From NCBI RefSeq assembly GCF_003350375.1, contig NZ_QQAR01000001.1, forward strand, positions 186,001-250,000: a DNA stretch of 64,000 nucleotides, read 5' to 3'. Shown in pieces: positions 44,506 to 52,744 of this stretch (positions are counted from its first letter, which is position 1; each line of letters opens with the position of its first letter). A program made the translations under genes and the position numbers. The stretch comes from Flavobacterium sp. AG291. Lineage in GTDB: Bacteria; Bacteroidota; Bacteroidia; Flavobacteriales; Flavobacteriaceae. The notes beneath the pieces were generated by a model that made no database searches, was not told where the DNA came from, and worked only from the letters and a program-made list of their open reading frames with translations.

Positions 44506-47500
44506 AGGTATTTAAAGTTATCTGGTCTGGAGCCTTTAATCGTAACTCCGGAAAGCAACTTTGTAAATATAGGCGAACGTACTAATGTTACGGGTTCGCG
44601 CAAATTCCTCCGTCTTATTAAAGAAGAAAAGTATGAGGAAGCGCTGGATATAGCCCGTGCCCAGGTAGATGGAGGTGCGCAGATTATCGATGTCAATATG
44701 GACGAGGGGATGCTGGATGGCGTGCATGCCATGACTACGTTCCTGAATCTTATCGCATCTGAGCCGGATATTGCTCGTGTGCCTGTGATGATCGATAGCT
44801 CTAAATGGGAGATCATCGAGGCAGGTCTAAAAGTAACTCAGGGTAAAAGCGTGGTGAATTCCATAAGCCTTAAAGAGGGGGAGGAATTATTTATAGCTCA
44901 TGCTAAAAAAGTAAAACGTTATGGTGCTGCCGTAATTGTTATGGCCTTTGATGAGGTAGGCCAGGCAGACACTTATGAAAGACGTATTGAGATATGCAAA
45001 CGCTCGTATGATATACTGGTTGATAAAGTAGGCTTTGCACCCGAGGATATCATTTTTGACCCGAATATATTTCCTGTGGCAACAGGCATGGAAGAGCACC
45101 GCAAAAATGCGCTCGATTTTTTTCTTGCTGCCAAATGGATTCGTGAAAACCTGCCGTATGCCCACGTGAGCGGAGGAGTGAGTAATGTTTCATTCTCTTT
45201 CCGTGGTAATGATAAGGTAAGGGAAGCGATGCACTCGGCGTTTTTATACCATGCCATTGCGCACGGTATGGATATGGGGATCGTAAATCCGGAAATGCTT
45301 GAGATCTACGACGAGATTCCGAAAGATCTTTTGGAGCATATCGAAGATGTATTGCTTGACCGACGTGATGATGCTACCGAACGCCTTTTGGCATTTGCTG
45401 AAAATGTAACCGGAGGTGCTAAGGTAAATGAAAAGCAGGCTCAGGAATGGCGCTCGCTTCCGGTACAGGAAAGGCTTACGCATGCGCTCGTAAAAGGCCT
45501 TGACGAATTCATCGAGATTGATGTTGAGGAGGCAAGACAGCAGGCATCGAAACCTATTGAGGTTATTGAGATCAACCTGATGAATGGTATGAATGTAGTG
45601 GGTGACCTTTTCGGAAGCGGAAAAATGTTCCTGCCACAGGTAGTGAAGTCGGCGCGTGTAATGAAAAAAGCGGTGGCTTATTTGCTTCCGTTCATTGAAG
45701 AAGCAAAAAGACAAGCCCCCTCCGCCCCCAAAGGGGGAACTCCCAAGCAGGACGTCAAAGGAGAACTCTATTGGAAAACGGCTAATCCTGTTAATTACGG
45801 ACTCTTAAAAGAGTTTTGTAAAACAATGAGGAATATACCCACTGAAGCTGAAAAAGTTTTATGGGAGGCGTTAAGTGGTAAGAAGCTTGAAGGGTATAAA
45901 TTCAGGAGACAACATATTTTAGGGAATTATATAGCCGATTTTATTTGTCTTAAAGAAAATATCATTATTGAGGTTGATGGATTAATTCATCAATTACCTG
46001 ATAATATTGCGAGCGATATTGAAAGAACAAAATGGCTTGAAGAACAAGGCTACAGAGTTATAAGGTTTACAAATGATGAGGTTATAAACAGGCTAAATGA
46101 AGTATTGGATAAAATAGTGTCCGAGTTAGCTGCAAACAAATTAACGGCTGAGTTGGAAGCTCCCCCTTCGGGGGCGGGGGGTGCTGGGAAGATATTAATG
46201 GCAACAGTTAAAGGAGATGTTCACGATATCGGTAAAAATATTGTTGCGGTGGTTTTAGGTTGTAACAATTTTGAGATAATTGACCTTGGCGTAATGGTAC
46301 CACCCGAAAGGATCATTGAAGTGGCTGTTAAGGAACAGGTTGATATTATTGGTCTTAGCGGACTGATCACGCCTTCACTTGACGAGATGGTGTACCTGGC
46401 TAAAGAAATGGATAAGCTGAATATCAGTATTCCGATAATGATAGGCGGGGCTACTACTTCGCGTGCGCATACTGCTGTTAAGATAGCTCCTGAATACCGC
46501 GAAACCGTGGTGCATGTTAACGATGCATCGCGTGCTGTGACTGTTGCAGGTAATTTACTGAATACTGCCACTAAAAGGGATTATTCAAAGAGCATACGTG
46601 AAGAATACGATAAGCTTCGTGAAGGTTATCTGAACCGTTCACGCGACAAGGACTTTCTGAGTATTGAAGATGCCCGCCGAAATAAGCTGCAACTGGACTG
46701 GGATGCGTTTACTCCGGTAACACCTAAGTTTACAGGGGTAGAGATAATTGAACCACATCCGTCGGAACTGGTTGATTTTATCGACTGGACACCTTTCTTC
46801 CAAACTTGGGATTTGCACGGTAAATATCCCGCGATACTGAATGATGAGGTTGTGGGCGAACAGGCTAAGGTGCTATTTGCTGATGCACAAAAAATGCTGA
46901 AGCAAATGATAGACGAGAACTGGCTTGAGGCTAAAGGTATTTATGGGATCTTTCCTGCCAATACAGTAAATGATGACGACATTGAGATAAGCCCCCTAGC
47001 CCCCAAAGGGGGGACAGGAACAGGTTCAGTAGCTCCCCCTTCGGGGGCGGGGGGGGCTGTGCGTTTCCTAACACTAAGGCAGCAGTCACAAAAGACAAAA
47101 GGTGCACCTAATATTGCGCTTTCGGATTTTATTGCGCCAAAAGACACCGGTAAGACCGATTATATGGGGGCTTTTTGCGTAACTACCGGTTTCGGTGTTG
47201 ACGAAAAAGCTGCCGAATTTGAAGCAGAACATGACGATTACAACGCTATCATGGTTAAGGCACTCGCTGATCGATTAGCTGAAGCATTCGCAGAATACCT
47301 GCACTTAAAAGTACGTAAGGAAATTTGGGGTTATGCATCGGATGAGGTGCTAAGTAATGATGAACTGATTAAGGAGCAGTATGAAGGTATCCGTCCGGCA
47401 CCGGGCTATCCTGCCTGTCCTGACCATTTAGAGAAAAAGACCATCTGGCAACTGCTGGATGTTGAGCATAAAATAGGTGTATCACTAACCGAAAGCCTTG

Positions 47501-47667
47501 CCATGTGGCCGGCTTCATCGGTATCGGGATATTATTTTGCGAATCCGAAGAGTAAATACTTTGGACTCGGAAAAATAAAAGAAGACCAGGTTGTTGATTA
47601 CGCCAAACGAAGAAATATAAGTACAGACGAAGCCACAAAATGGCTTAATCCTAATATAGCTGAATAA
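44428..47667 (+). CDS. metH: Methionine synthase modules 2-4 with in-frame DUF559 insertion
   Basis: 1079 aa, about 180 longer than expected. Order: element-derived N-terminus (1-26, with [10 protein letters not shown]); methyl-THF-binding domain (about 27-290, [12 protein letters not shown]); cap helices to about 427. Then an insertion (429-586) with a DUF559 nuclease domain. Then the B12 domain (588-740, GDVHDIG with cobalt-ligand His599) and activation domain (about 790-1079, [12 protein letters not shown]). The activation domain carries a second in-frame repeat insertion (about 855-877). All MetH motifs are intact and no frameshift is present, so the enzyme may still work. Confidence 0.95.
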   Translation: MIDNNITENENFNEISIAPPSGAGGARYLKLSGLEPLIVTPESNFVNIGERTNVTGSRKFLRLIKEEKYEEALDIARAQVDGGAQIIDVNMDEGMLDGVHAMTTFLNLIASEPDIARVPVMIDSSKWEIIEAGLKVTQGKSVVNSISLKEGEELFIAHAKKVKRYGAAVIVMAFDEVGQADTYERRIEICKRSYDILVDKVGFAPEDIIFDPNIFPVATGMEEHRKNALDFFLAAKWIRENLPYAHVSGGVSNVSFSFRGNDKVREAMHSAFLYHAIAHGMDMGIVNPEMLEIYDEIPKDLLEHIEDVLLDRRDDATERLLAFAENVTGGAKVNEKQAQEWRSLPVQERLTHALVKGLDEFIEIDVEEARQQASKPIEVIEINLMNGMNVVGDLFGSGKMFLPQVVKSARVMKKAVAYLLPFIEEAKRQAPSAPKGGTPKQDVKGELYWKTANPVNYGLLKEFCKTMRNIPTEAEKVLWEALSGKKLEGYKFRRQHILGNYIADFICLKENIIIEVDGLIHQLPDNIASDIERTKWLEEQGYRVIRFTNDEVINRLNEVLDKIVSELAANKLTAELEAPPSGAGGAGKILMATVKGDVHDIGKNIVAVVLGCNNFEIIDLGVMVPPERIIEVAVKEQVDIIGLSGLITPSLDEMVYLAKEMDKLNISIPIMIGGATTSRAHTAVKIAPEYRETVVHVNDASRAVTVAGNLLNTATKRDYSKSIREEYDKLREGYLNRSRDKDFLSIEDARRNKLQLDWDAFTPVTPKFTGVEIIEPHPSELVDFIDWTPFFQTWDLHGKYPAILNDEVVGEQAKVLFADAQKMLKQMIDENWLEAKGIYGIFPANTVNDDDIEISPLAPKGGTGTGSVAPPSGAGGAVRFLTLRQQSQKTKGAPNIALSDFIAPKDTGKTDYMGAFCVTTGFGVDEKAAEFEAEHDDYNAIMVKALADRLAEAFAEYLHLKVRKEIWGYASDEVLSNDELIKEQYEGIRPAPGYPACPDHLEKKTIWQLLDVEHKIGVSLTESLAMWPASSVSGYYFANPKSKYFGLGKIKEDQVVDYAKRRNISTDEATKWLNPNIAE
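45714..46185 (+). mobile_element. REPIN-like element 2 carrying a DUF559 nuclease, inside metH
   Basis: About 472 bp. Left repeat 45714-45740 (AGCCCCCTCCGCCCCCAAAG...) and inverted right repeat 46158-46185 (GCTCCCCCTTCGGGGGCGGG...). Cargo: about 130 codons of a DUF559 domain (Vsr-like PD-(D/E)XK fold) read in frame with MetH. Visible features are [34 protein letters not shown] (Asp504) and IIIEVDG (Glu515, Asp517), then [17 protein letters not shown]. The cargo is more AT-rich than metH. No target-site duplication is visible and no intein splice residues flank it. Confidence 0.85.
46990..47058 (+). repeat. REPIN-like element 3, in frame in the MetH activation domain
   Basis: 69 bp (23 codons). 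Left repeat AGCCCCCTAGCCCCCAAAGG (46990-47009), 16-nt spacer, inverted right repeat GCTCCCCCTTCGGGGGCGGG (47032-47051) and trailing G-run. Translated as SPLAPKGGT...APPSGAGGA. It is the minimal form of element 2 without cargo and keeps the frame exactly. Confidence 0.88.
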
Positions 47668-47767
47668 GCCCCTTCCAACCTCCCCAAAGGGGAGGGGAGT
47701 GTGGAAATGCTGAAATGAGAATATGAGTATTAACGATATAAATTTCCCCTTTGGGGGATAGGGGGCT
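47667..47767 (+). repeat. REPIN-like element 4 between metH and metF
   Basis: 101 bp. Left repeat AGCCCCTTCCAACCTCCCCA (47667-47686) starts on the last base of the metH stop. The inverted right repeat TTTCCCCTTTGGGGGATAGG ends at 47767, and the metF ATG is the very next base. The interior is 40-odd nt, AT-rich. More diverged than elements 1-3, so probably older. Confidence 0.82.
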
Positions 47768-48724
47768 ATGAAAGTAACAGAGCACATAGAGAATGCCAAT
47801 GGCAAACCACTTTTTTCTTTTGAGATACTGCCTCCCCTAAAGGGACAGAACATCCAGTCTATTTTTGACAGTATTGACCCTTTGATGGAGTTCAATCCTC
47901 CGTTTATAGATGTGACCTATCACAGGGAAGAGTACGAATTTAAAGAACTGCCAAGCGGTTTGCTGGAAAAAAAGATAGTAAAGAAACGTCCGGGTACGGT
48001 AGGGATCTGCTCGGCGATACAGAATAAGTATCAGGTAGATGCTATTCCGCATATACTATGTGGTGGTTTTACCAAAGAAGATACAGAGAACTTCCTTATT
48101 GATCTTGACTTTTTGGGGATTGAAAATGTAGTAGCGCTGAGAGGCGATGCTGTAAAGAGTGAAATTTATTTTAAGCCGGAAAAAGAAGGTAATCATTATG
48201 CATCGGAACTGGTTACACAGATAGCCGACCTTAATAAAGGTATTTATCTTGATGCTGATTTACAAAATACATCGGCGACGAGTTTTTGTATTGGTGTAGC
48301 GGGCTATCCGGAAAAACACATGGAAGCACCAAGCCTTGACAGTGATATTCACTTCCTTAAACAGAAAATAAAGAACGGAGCATCTTACATTGTTACGCAG
48401 ATGTTCTTTGATAACCAGAAATTCTTCGACTTTGTAGCAAAATGCCGTAAGGAAGGAATTACAGTGCCTATCATTCCGGGACTAAAGCCCATTGCAACTA
48501 AGAAGCAATTGAACCTTATTCCGCACCGCTTTAAGGTTGACTTGCCTGATGATCTTATTATGGCTGTGGTGAAAGCAAAAGATAATGATGCTGTACGACA
48601 GATAGGAATTGAGTGGTGTACCGAACAAAGTAAGGAACTGGTAAAAGCCGGAATTCCGGTACTGCATTATTACTCTATGGGTAAGGCAGAAAATGTAAAA
48701 GCTATCGCATCAGCGATATTTTAG
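47768..48724 (+). CDS. metF: 5,10-methylenetetrahydrofolate reductase
   Basis: 318 aa FAD enzyme that makes 5-methyl-THF, the methyl donor of MetH. Motifs: FSFEILPPLKGQ, ENVVALRGDAV (FAD/folate), SFCIGVAGYPEKH, YIVTQMFFDNQKF and IPIIPGLKPI-like IPGLKPIATK. It is the last gene of the SAM-riboswitch operon, and its start codon abuts repeat element 4, so the element must supply its ribosome entry region. Confidence 0.97.
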   Translation: MKVTEHIENANGKPLFSFEILPPLKGQNIQSIFDSIDPLMEFNPPFIDVTYHREEYEFKELPSGLLEKKIVKKRPGTVGICSAIQNKYQVDAIPHILCGGFTKEDTENFLIDLDFLGIENVVALRGDAVKSEIYFKPEKEGNHYASELVTQIADLNKGIYLDADLQNTSATSFCIGVAGYPEKHMEAPSLDSDIHFLKQKIKNGASYIVTQMFFDNQKFFDFVAKCRKEGITVPIIPGLKPIATKKQLNLIPHRFKVDLPDDLIMAVVKAKDNDAVRQIGIEWCTEQSKELVKAGIPVLHYYSMGKAENVKAIASAIF

Positions 48725-48752
48725 ATAATTGTTTGTTTGTTGTTTGTATAAG

Positions 48753-48780
48753 AAAGCCTGGCGTTAGCGTTGGGCTTTTT
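48753..48780 (+). terminator. metF operon terminator
   Basis: AAAGCCT/GGGCTTT 7-bp stem with a 12-nt loop, then T-rich sequence, 28 nt after the metF stop. Confidence 0.75.
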
Positions 48781-49168
48781 ATTTTTTCAATACACCTACA
48801 ATTAAAAAAATACAACTCAACAATACTATTGGCAGTATCAAATGAAATAAAAAATAAGCTCCGACTGGGTATTTATCTATCAAGGGATATCTTCCTGTAT
48901 ACTTGTCAATGATCTTATTGGCCTGTTTTTTTCTGAAAAGAAAAAAATGGTTGAGACAAATATGTAAAACCCAGGCAAAAAAAATAAATGGTTTTATCTT
49001 CTCATAGTTATACCAATCAATTTTTCCTGATTTACTGAGCTGATCTAGTATGAATGTTGGGCAGAACAATAACATCCACTGAAAACCTACAAAAGATATT
49101 TCAGCTTTAGACCATGTTGGATCGTAATCATTTTTGATAAGTGTAATTATATAATATAGTCTTTTCAT
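48779..49168 (-). CDS. Hypothetical membrane protein
   Basis: 129 aa with three predicted membrane helices (about 27-42, 60-75 and 103-125) and a charged middle loop (FRKKQANKIIDKYTGRYPLI). No family recognised. It follows gldA by 10 nt and is probably co-transcribed, but there is no evidence that it takes part in gliding. AT-rich. Confidence 0.6.
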   Translation of the reverse strand: MKRLYYIITLIKNDYDPTWSKAEISFVGFQWMLLFCPTFILDQLSKSGKIDWYNYEKIKPFIFFAWVLHICLNHFFLFRKKQANKIIDKYTGRYPLIDKYPVGAYFLFHLILPIVLLSCIFLIVGVLKK

Positions 49169-49178
49169 AAAAGCAGCA

Positions 49179-50084
49179 CTACTTCTTCTTCGTCATTTCC
49201 CTGAATACGGTCTCAAGATTTTTGCTCTTAAGCGATAACTGAAGCGTTTTCAGGTTATTAGCCTGTGCGAAGTCGAATACTGCAGGGCGCATATCGTTAT
49301 CGGCTTCAAATGTAAGTTCCCAAACATTACCTTTTGTATTCACGGCTGAGGTAAGGTTTGTAAGGCTCTGAAGTGAAGATTTGTTTACGGCCTGGTCAAA
49401 TTCTACTTCAATTACCTGAGCTTCTTTGTGGTCTTTTACAAGGTTGCCAATTTCTTTATCGGTAACAATTTTTCCGTGGTTGATGATGATAACCCTGTCG
49501 CAGATGGCCTCAACTTCCTGCATGATGTGTGTAGAAAGGAAAACGGTTTTGTCTTTACCAATGTTCTTAATAAGATCGCGTATCTCTACAATCTGGTTAG
49601 GGTCAAGTCCGGTAGTAGGCTCATCGAGGATAAGTACTTCAGGGTTGTGAAGTAATGAAGATGCAAGACCTACTCGCTGACGGTATCCTTTAGAAAGTGC
49701 ACCAATTTTTTTGTGGGCTTCAGGAGTAAGTCCGGTTAGCTGGATAACCTCTTCAATACGCGATTTGTTTACTTTGTAAACATCGGCGTTGAATTCAAGA
49801 TATTCCCTTACATATAAATCTAAGTATAATGGATTGTGTTCCGGAAGGTAACCAACCGATTTCTGAACCGCTTTTTCTGCTGTAGCTACATCTGATCCAT
49901 TTACCAGTGCTGTGCCACTATCGGCATTAAGGTAAGTGGTCAGGATTTTCATTAGGGTAGACTTTCCGGCACCATTTGGCCCCAGGAAACCTACAATTTC
50001 TCCTTTGTTTACAGAAAATGAAACAGCATCAAGCGCTTTTTGTTCGCCGTAGCTCTTAGAAATATCCTTTACCTCGATTGACAT
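49179..50084 (-). CDS. gldA: Gliding-motility ABC transporter ATPase GldA
   Basis: 301 aa. Walker A GPNGAGKST (about 34-42), signature LSKGYRQRVGLA, Walker B VLILDEPTTGLDP, switch His in LSTHIMQEVEAICDR. The full length closely follows F. johnsoniae GldA. GldA works with GldF and GldG (not in the window) and is required for gliding in F. johnsoniae; the substrate is unknown. A generic ABC-2 ATPase is the alternative. A TACTTTTG promoter element lies 18 nt upstream. Confidence 0.87.
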   Translation of the reverse strand: MSIEVKDISKSYGEQKALDAVSFSVNKGEIVGFLGPNGAGKSTLMKILTTYLNADSGTALVNGSDVATAEKAVQKSVGYLPEHNPLYLDLYVREYLEFNADVYKVNKSRIEEVIQLTGLTPEAHKKIGALSKGYRQRVGLASSLLHNPEVLILDEPTTGLDPNQIVEIRDLIKNIGKDKTVFLSTHIMQEVEAICDRVIIINHGKIVTDKEIGNLVKDHKEAQVIEVEFDQAVNKSSLQSLTNLTSAVNTKGNVWELTFEADNDMRPAVFDFAQANNLKTLQLSLKSKNLETVFREMTKKK

Positions 50085-50101
50085 AGCCTTTGAATTTGAA
50101 A

Positions 50102-50109
50102 CAAAAGTA
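50102..50109 (-). promoter_or_regulatory. gldA promoter, -7 element
   Basis: TACTTTTG on the minus strand, 18 nt before the gldA ATG. No TTTG at the usual distance. Confidence 0.5.
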
Positions 50110-50121
50110 GTAAGAAAACAT

Positions 50122-50129
50122 TAAATTTG
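50122..50129 (+). promoter_or_regulatory. DAHP synthase promoter, -7 element
   Basis: TAAATTTG (TAnnTTTG), 16 nt before the ATG; a TTTG lies 23 bp upstream (50095-50098). The implied 5' UTR is about 10 nt. Confidence 0.55.
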
Positions 50130-50145
50130 TGGTAGATTTCAAAAA

Positions 50146-51252
50146 ATGGAAAATAATACAGAGATGAGAACGTGGCTTGACGAATTTAAAGCGTCTAAGC
50201 CTTTGATTATAGCAGGTCCCTGCAGTGCCGAAACCGAAGAGCAGGTATTAGATATTGCCCGTCAGCTTAAAGATTCAGATGTTAGTATTTACCGTGCCGG
50301 TATCTGGAAACCCAGAACGCGTCCGGGAGGTTTTGAAGGTGTTGGTGCTATCGGACTGAAATGGCTGCAAAAAGCAAAAGCAGAAACCGGACTGCCTATG
50401 GCAATTGAGGTGGCAAATGCAACCCATGTAAAATTAGCCCTTGAACATGATATAGATGTATTGTGGATAGGTGCACGTACAACAGTGAATCCGTTTGCGG
50501 TGCAGGAGATTGCCGATGCGCTTGCAGGTACCGATAAAATTGTACTGATAAAAAATCCGGTAAATCCTGATTTGAGCCTTTGGCTGGGAGGTGTGGAGCG
50601 TTTGTATAATGCGGGTATCAAAAAGCTTGGTGTAATACACAGAGGTTTTTCTACTTATGAAAAAACGAAATACCGTAACATACCCGAGTGGCAGCTTGCC
50701 ATTGAACTTCATGAACGTTTTCCTGATTTGCCGCTGATAGGTGATCCATCTCATATAACAGGTCGTCGTGACATGATACAGGAAGTAGCCCAACAGGCAC
50801 TGAACCTGAATTATGACGGACTGATGATTGAAACACATAACGATCCTGAAAAGGCCTGGAGTGATGCTGCCCAGCAGGTTACTCCGGTAAGGCTAAAGGA
50901 GATATTGGAAAGTCTTGTGGTGCGTAAAAAAACGGATGAAGACAGTGCTTTTAATAAAGAGCTAGAGAAACTAAGGTTACGTATTGATGAATATGATTCA
51001 AAACTTATTCAGGTATTGGGGCAAAGAATGCGTATTGCGGATAAGATAGGGGAGCTTAAAAAAGAAAATAACGTTGCTGTATTGCAAACCCAGCGCTGGA
51101 AACAGATACTGGAAAGGATGAAGGCAGAAGGGCTTCCTGAAAACCTTGGTGAAGAGTTTATTTTGGATTTGTTCAGAGCGATACATCAGGAAAGTATTGC
51201 GCATCAGGAGAAAATAATAGGAGGTAAAAAAGATGAGGATAACGGCCAATAA
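50146..51252 (+). CDS. aroF: Bifunctional DAHP synthase / chorismate mutase
   Basis: 368 aa fusion controlling entry to and exit from the shikimate pathway. The DAHP synthase domain (about 1-260, KdsA-like class) shows IAGPCSAETEEQ, KPRTRPGGFEGVG and DPSHITGRRDMI. An AroQ-type chorismate mutase (about 278-355) follows, with LRLRIDEYDSKLIQVLGQRM and KIGELKKENNVAVLQ. Fusions of this order are known in Bacteroidetes; the mutase domain can also mediate feedback. aroA lies 8 kb downstream on the same strand. Symbol by function. Confidence 0.93.
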   Translation: MENNTEMRTWLDEFKASKPLIIAGPCSAETEEQVLDIARQLKDSDVSIYRAGIWKPRTRPGGFEGVGAIGLKWLQKAKAETGLPMAIEVANATHVKLALEHDIDVLWIGARTTVNPFAVQEIADALAGTDKIVLIKNPVNPDLSLWLGGVERLYNAGIKKLGVIHRGFSTYEKTKYRNIPEWQLAIELHERFPDLPLIGDPSHITGRRDMIQEVAQQALNLNYDGLMIETHNDPEKAWSDAAQQVTPVRLKEILESLVVRKKTDEDSAFNKELEKLRLRIDEYDSKLIQVLGQRMRIADKIGELKKENNVAVLQTQRWKQILERMKAEGLPENLGEEFILDLFRAIHQESIAHQEKIIGGKKDEDNGQ

Positions 51253-51260
51253 TAATTGGC

Positions 51261-51268
51261 TATCTTTG
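51261..51268 (+). promoter_or_regulatory. rsgA promoter element, near-leaderless
   Basis: TATCTTTG (TAnnTTTG) only 4 nt before the rsgA ATG at 51273. If used, transcription starts at or next to the start codon, giving a leaderless mRNA. Confidence 0.4.
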
Positions 51269-51272
51269 CGCT

Positions 51273-52244
51273 ATGACAGGATTGGTTTATAAATCTACCG
51301 GGAGCTGGTATACTGTAAGGACAGAAGAGGGAACTTTTTACGAATGCCGTATAAAAGGGAAATTCCGTATTAAGGGTATTAAGAGTACAAACCCCGTTGC
51401 GGTGGGTGATATTGTTGACTTTGACCTTGATGAAACTTCTGATACCACTACGGGGCTTATCCATAATATACAGGAAAGGAAAAATTATATTATCCGTAAG
51501 TCGGTAAACCTGTCTAAACAGGTGCATATAATCGCTTCAAATATTGATAAGGTTTTCCTTTTGGTTACTATAAACAATCCGCCTACAACTACAAGTTTTA
51601 TCGATCGTTTTCTGGTAACCGCCGAAGCATATGGTATTGAAGCTATTCTTGTTTTCAATAAGATAGATACGTTTGACGACGCCATGCTCGATGAGCAGCT
51701 GTATCTTCAATATATTTACAGTAACATAGGCTACAAATGCCTGCGGGTTTCATCTACCCAACAAAAAGGTATTGATGAGCTTAAAGCAGAAATGAAGGAT
51801 AACGTTAGTATGTTCTCGGGACATTCGGGAGTTGGTAAATCTACACTTATCAATACACTGCAGCCAAATCTTAACTTAAAGACTAAAGAAATATCCGAAC
51901 AGCACAGCCAGGGACAACATACCACTACTTTTGCAGAAATGTTTGATCTTGATTTCGGAGCTAAAATTATTGATACTCCCGGGATTAGAGGTTTTGGGAT
52001 TGTAGATATGGAAAAAGAGGAGATAGGCGATTATTTTCCTGAATTCTTTGCCCTGAAAGACCAATGCAAATTTAACAACTGCCTGCATAAGGAAGAGCCG
52101 CATTGTGCCGTAAAAGAAGCGCTTGATAACGATGAAATTGCCTGGTCGCGTTACAATAGTTATTTGCAAATGCTGGAAGGTGATGAGGATCATTACCGCA
52201 CTGATGCCTATGCAGATGGCAGAAATAAGGAGGAGCAGGAATAA
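51273..52244 (+). CDS. rsgA: Ribosome small-subunit GTPase RsgA
   Basis: 323 aa circularly permuted GTPase that checks maturation of the 30S subunit. N-terminal OB-fold; then G4 VFNKID and G5 before G1 GHSGVGKSTLINTL, G2 HTTTFAEMF and G3 DTPGIRGFG, the permuted order. A C-terminal zinc cluster CKFNNCLHKEEPHC is intact. Ends TAATG with dtd, so the two are translationally coupled. Confidence 0.97.
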   Translation: MTGLVYKSTGSWYTVRTEEGTFYECRIKGKFRIKGIKSTNPVAVGDIVDFDLDETSDTTTGLIHNIQERKNYIIRKSVNLSKQVHIIASNIDKVFLLVTINNPPTTTSFIDRFLVTAEAYGIEAILVFNKIDTFDDAMLDEQLYLQYIYSNIGYKCLRVSSTQQKGIDELKAEMKDNVSMFSGHSGVGKSTLINTLQPNLNLKTKEISEQHSQGQHTTTFAEMFDLDFGAKIIDTPGIRGFGIVDMEKEEIGDYFPEFFALKDQCKFNNCLHKEEPHCAVKEALDNDEIAWSRYNSYLQMLEGDEDHYRTDAYADGRNKEEQE

Positions 52245-52696
52245 TGAGGGCAGTTATACAGCGTGTAAGTGAGGCATCAGTAACTATTGAAGGAAAAAGA
52301 GTAGCTGATATAAAAGCAGGACTACTCATCCTTGTTGGAATTGAAGATGCCGATACTCAGGAAGACATCAACTGGCTTTCTGCCAAAATAGTAAAGCTTA
52401 GGATTTTTGGTGATGATGAGGGGCTTATGAACCGTTCCATAGAAGATATTAATGGTGATGTAATAGTGGTGAGCCAGTTTACACTTCATGCGGCTACCAA
52501 AAAGGGCAATCGCCCGTCATATATCCGTGCTGCAAAGCCGGATATTGCCATTCCGCTTTATGAAGCATTTGTACTGCAAATGGAAAAAGACCTCGGAAAA
52601 AAAGTACAAACAGGTGAGTTTGGGTCTGATATGAAGGTAGCACTTATTAACGATGGACCGGTGACAATAATCATAGATACAAAAAATAAGGAATAA
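52244..52696 (+). CDS. dtd: D-aminoacyl-tRNA deacylase
   Basis: 150 aa. It removes D-amino acids (and Gly) mischarged on tRNA. Family motifs: MRAVIQRVSEASVTIEG, VSQFTLHAATKKGNRPSY (the SQFTL active-site motif) and the cross-subunit Gly-cisPro, here NDGPVTI. Overlaps rsgA by 1 nt. Confidence 0.97.
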   Translation: MRAVIQRVSEASVTIEGKRVADIKAGLLILVGIEDADTQEDINWLSAKIVKLRIFGDDEGLMNRSIEDINGDVIVVSQFTLHAATKKGNRPSYIRAAKPDIAIPLYEAFVLQMEKDLGKKVQTGEFGSDMKVALINDGPVTIIIDTKNKE

Positions 52697-52729
52697 ATAT
52701 TTTCGTGTTAAAAAAATATTATTTTTGGG

Positions 52730-52737
52730 CAAACCAA
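52730..52737 (+). promoter_or_regulatory. Promoter element before the DUF3857 genes
   Basis: TATTTTTG, 8 nt before the first DUF3857 start codon. No clear -33. Confidence 0.4.
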
Positions 52738-52744
52738 TCCAATT

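Noticed and set aside
45244..45714. 156-codon minus-strand ORF inside metH
   Set aside because: Antisense shadow of the MetH pterin/cap region.
45714..46185. Intein or self-splicing intron inside metH
   Set aside because: No Cys/Ser at the left junction, no terminal His-Asn followed by Cys/Ser/Thr at the right, no intron core. The edges are G/C palindromes instead.
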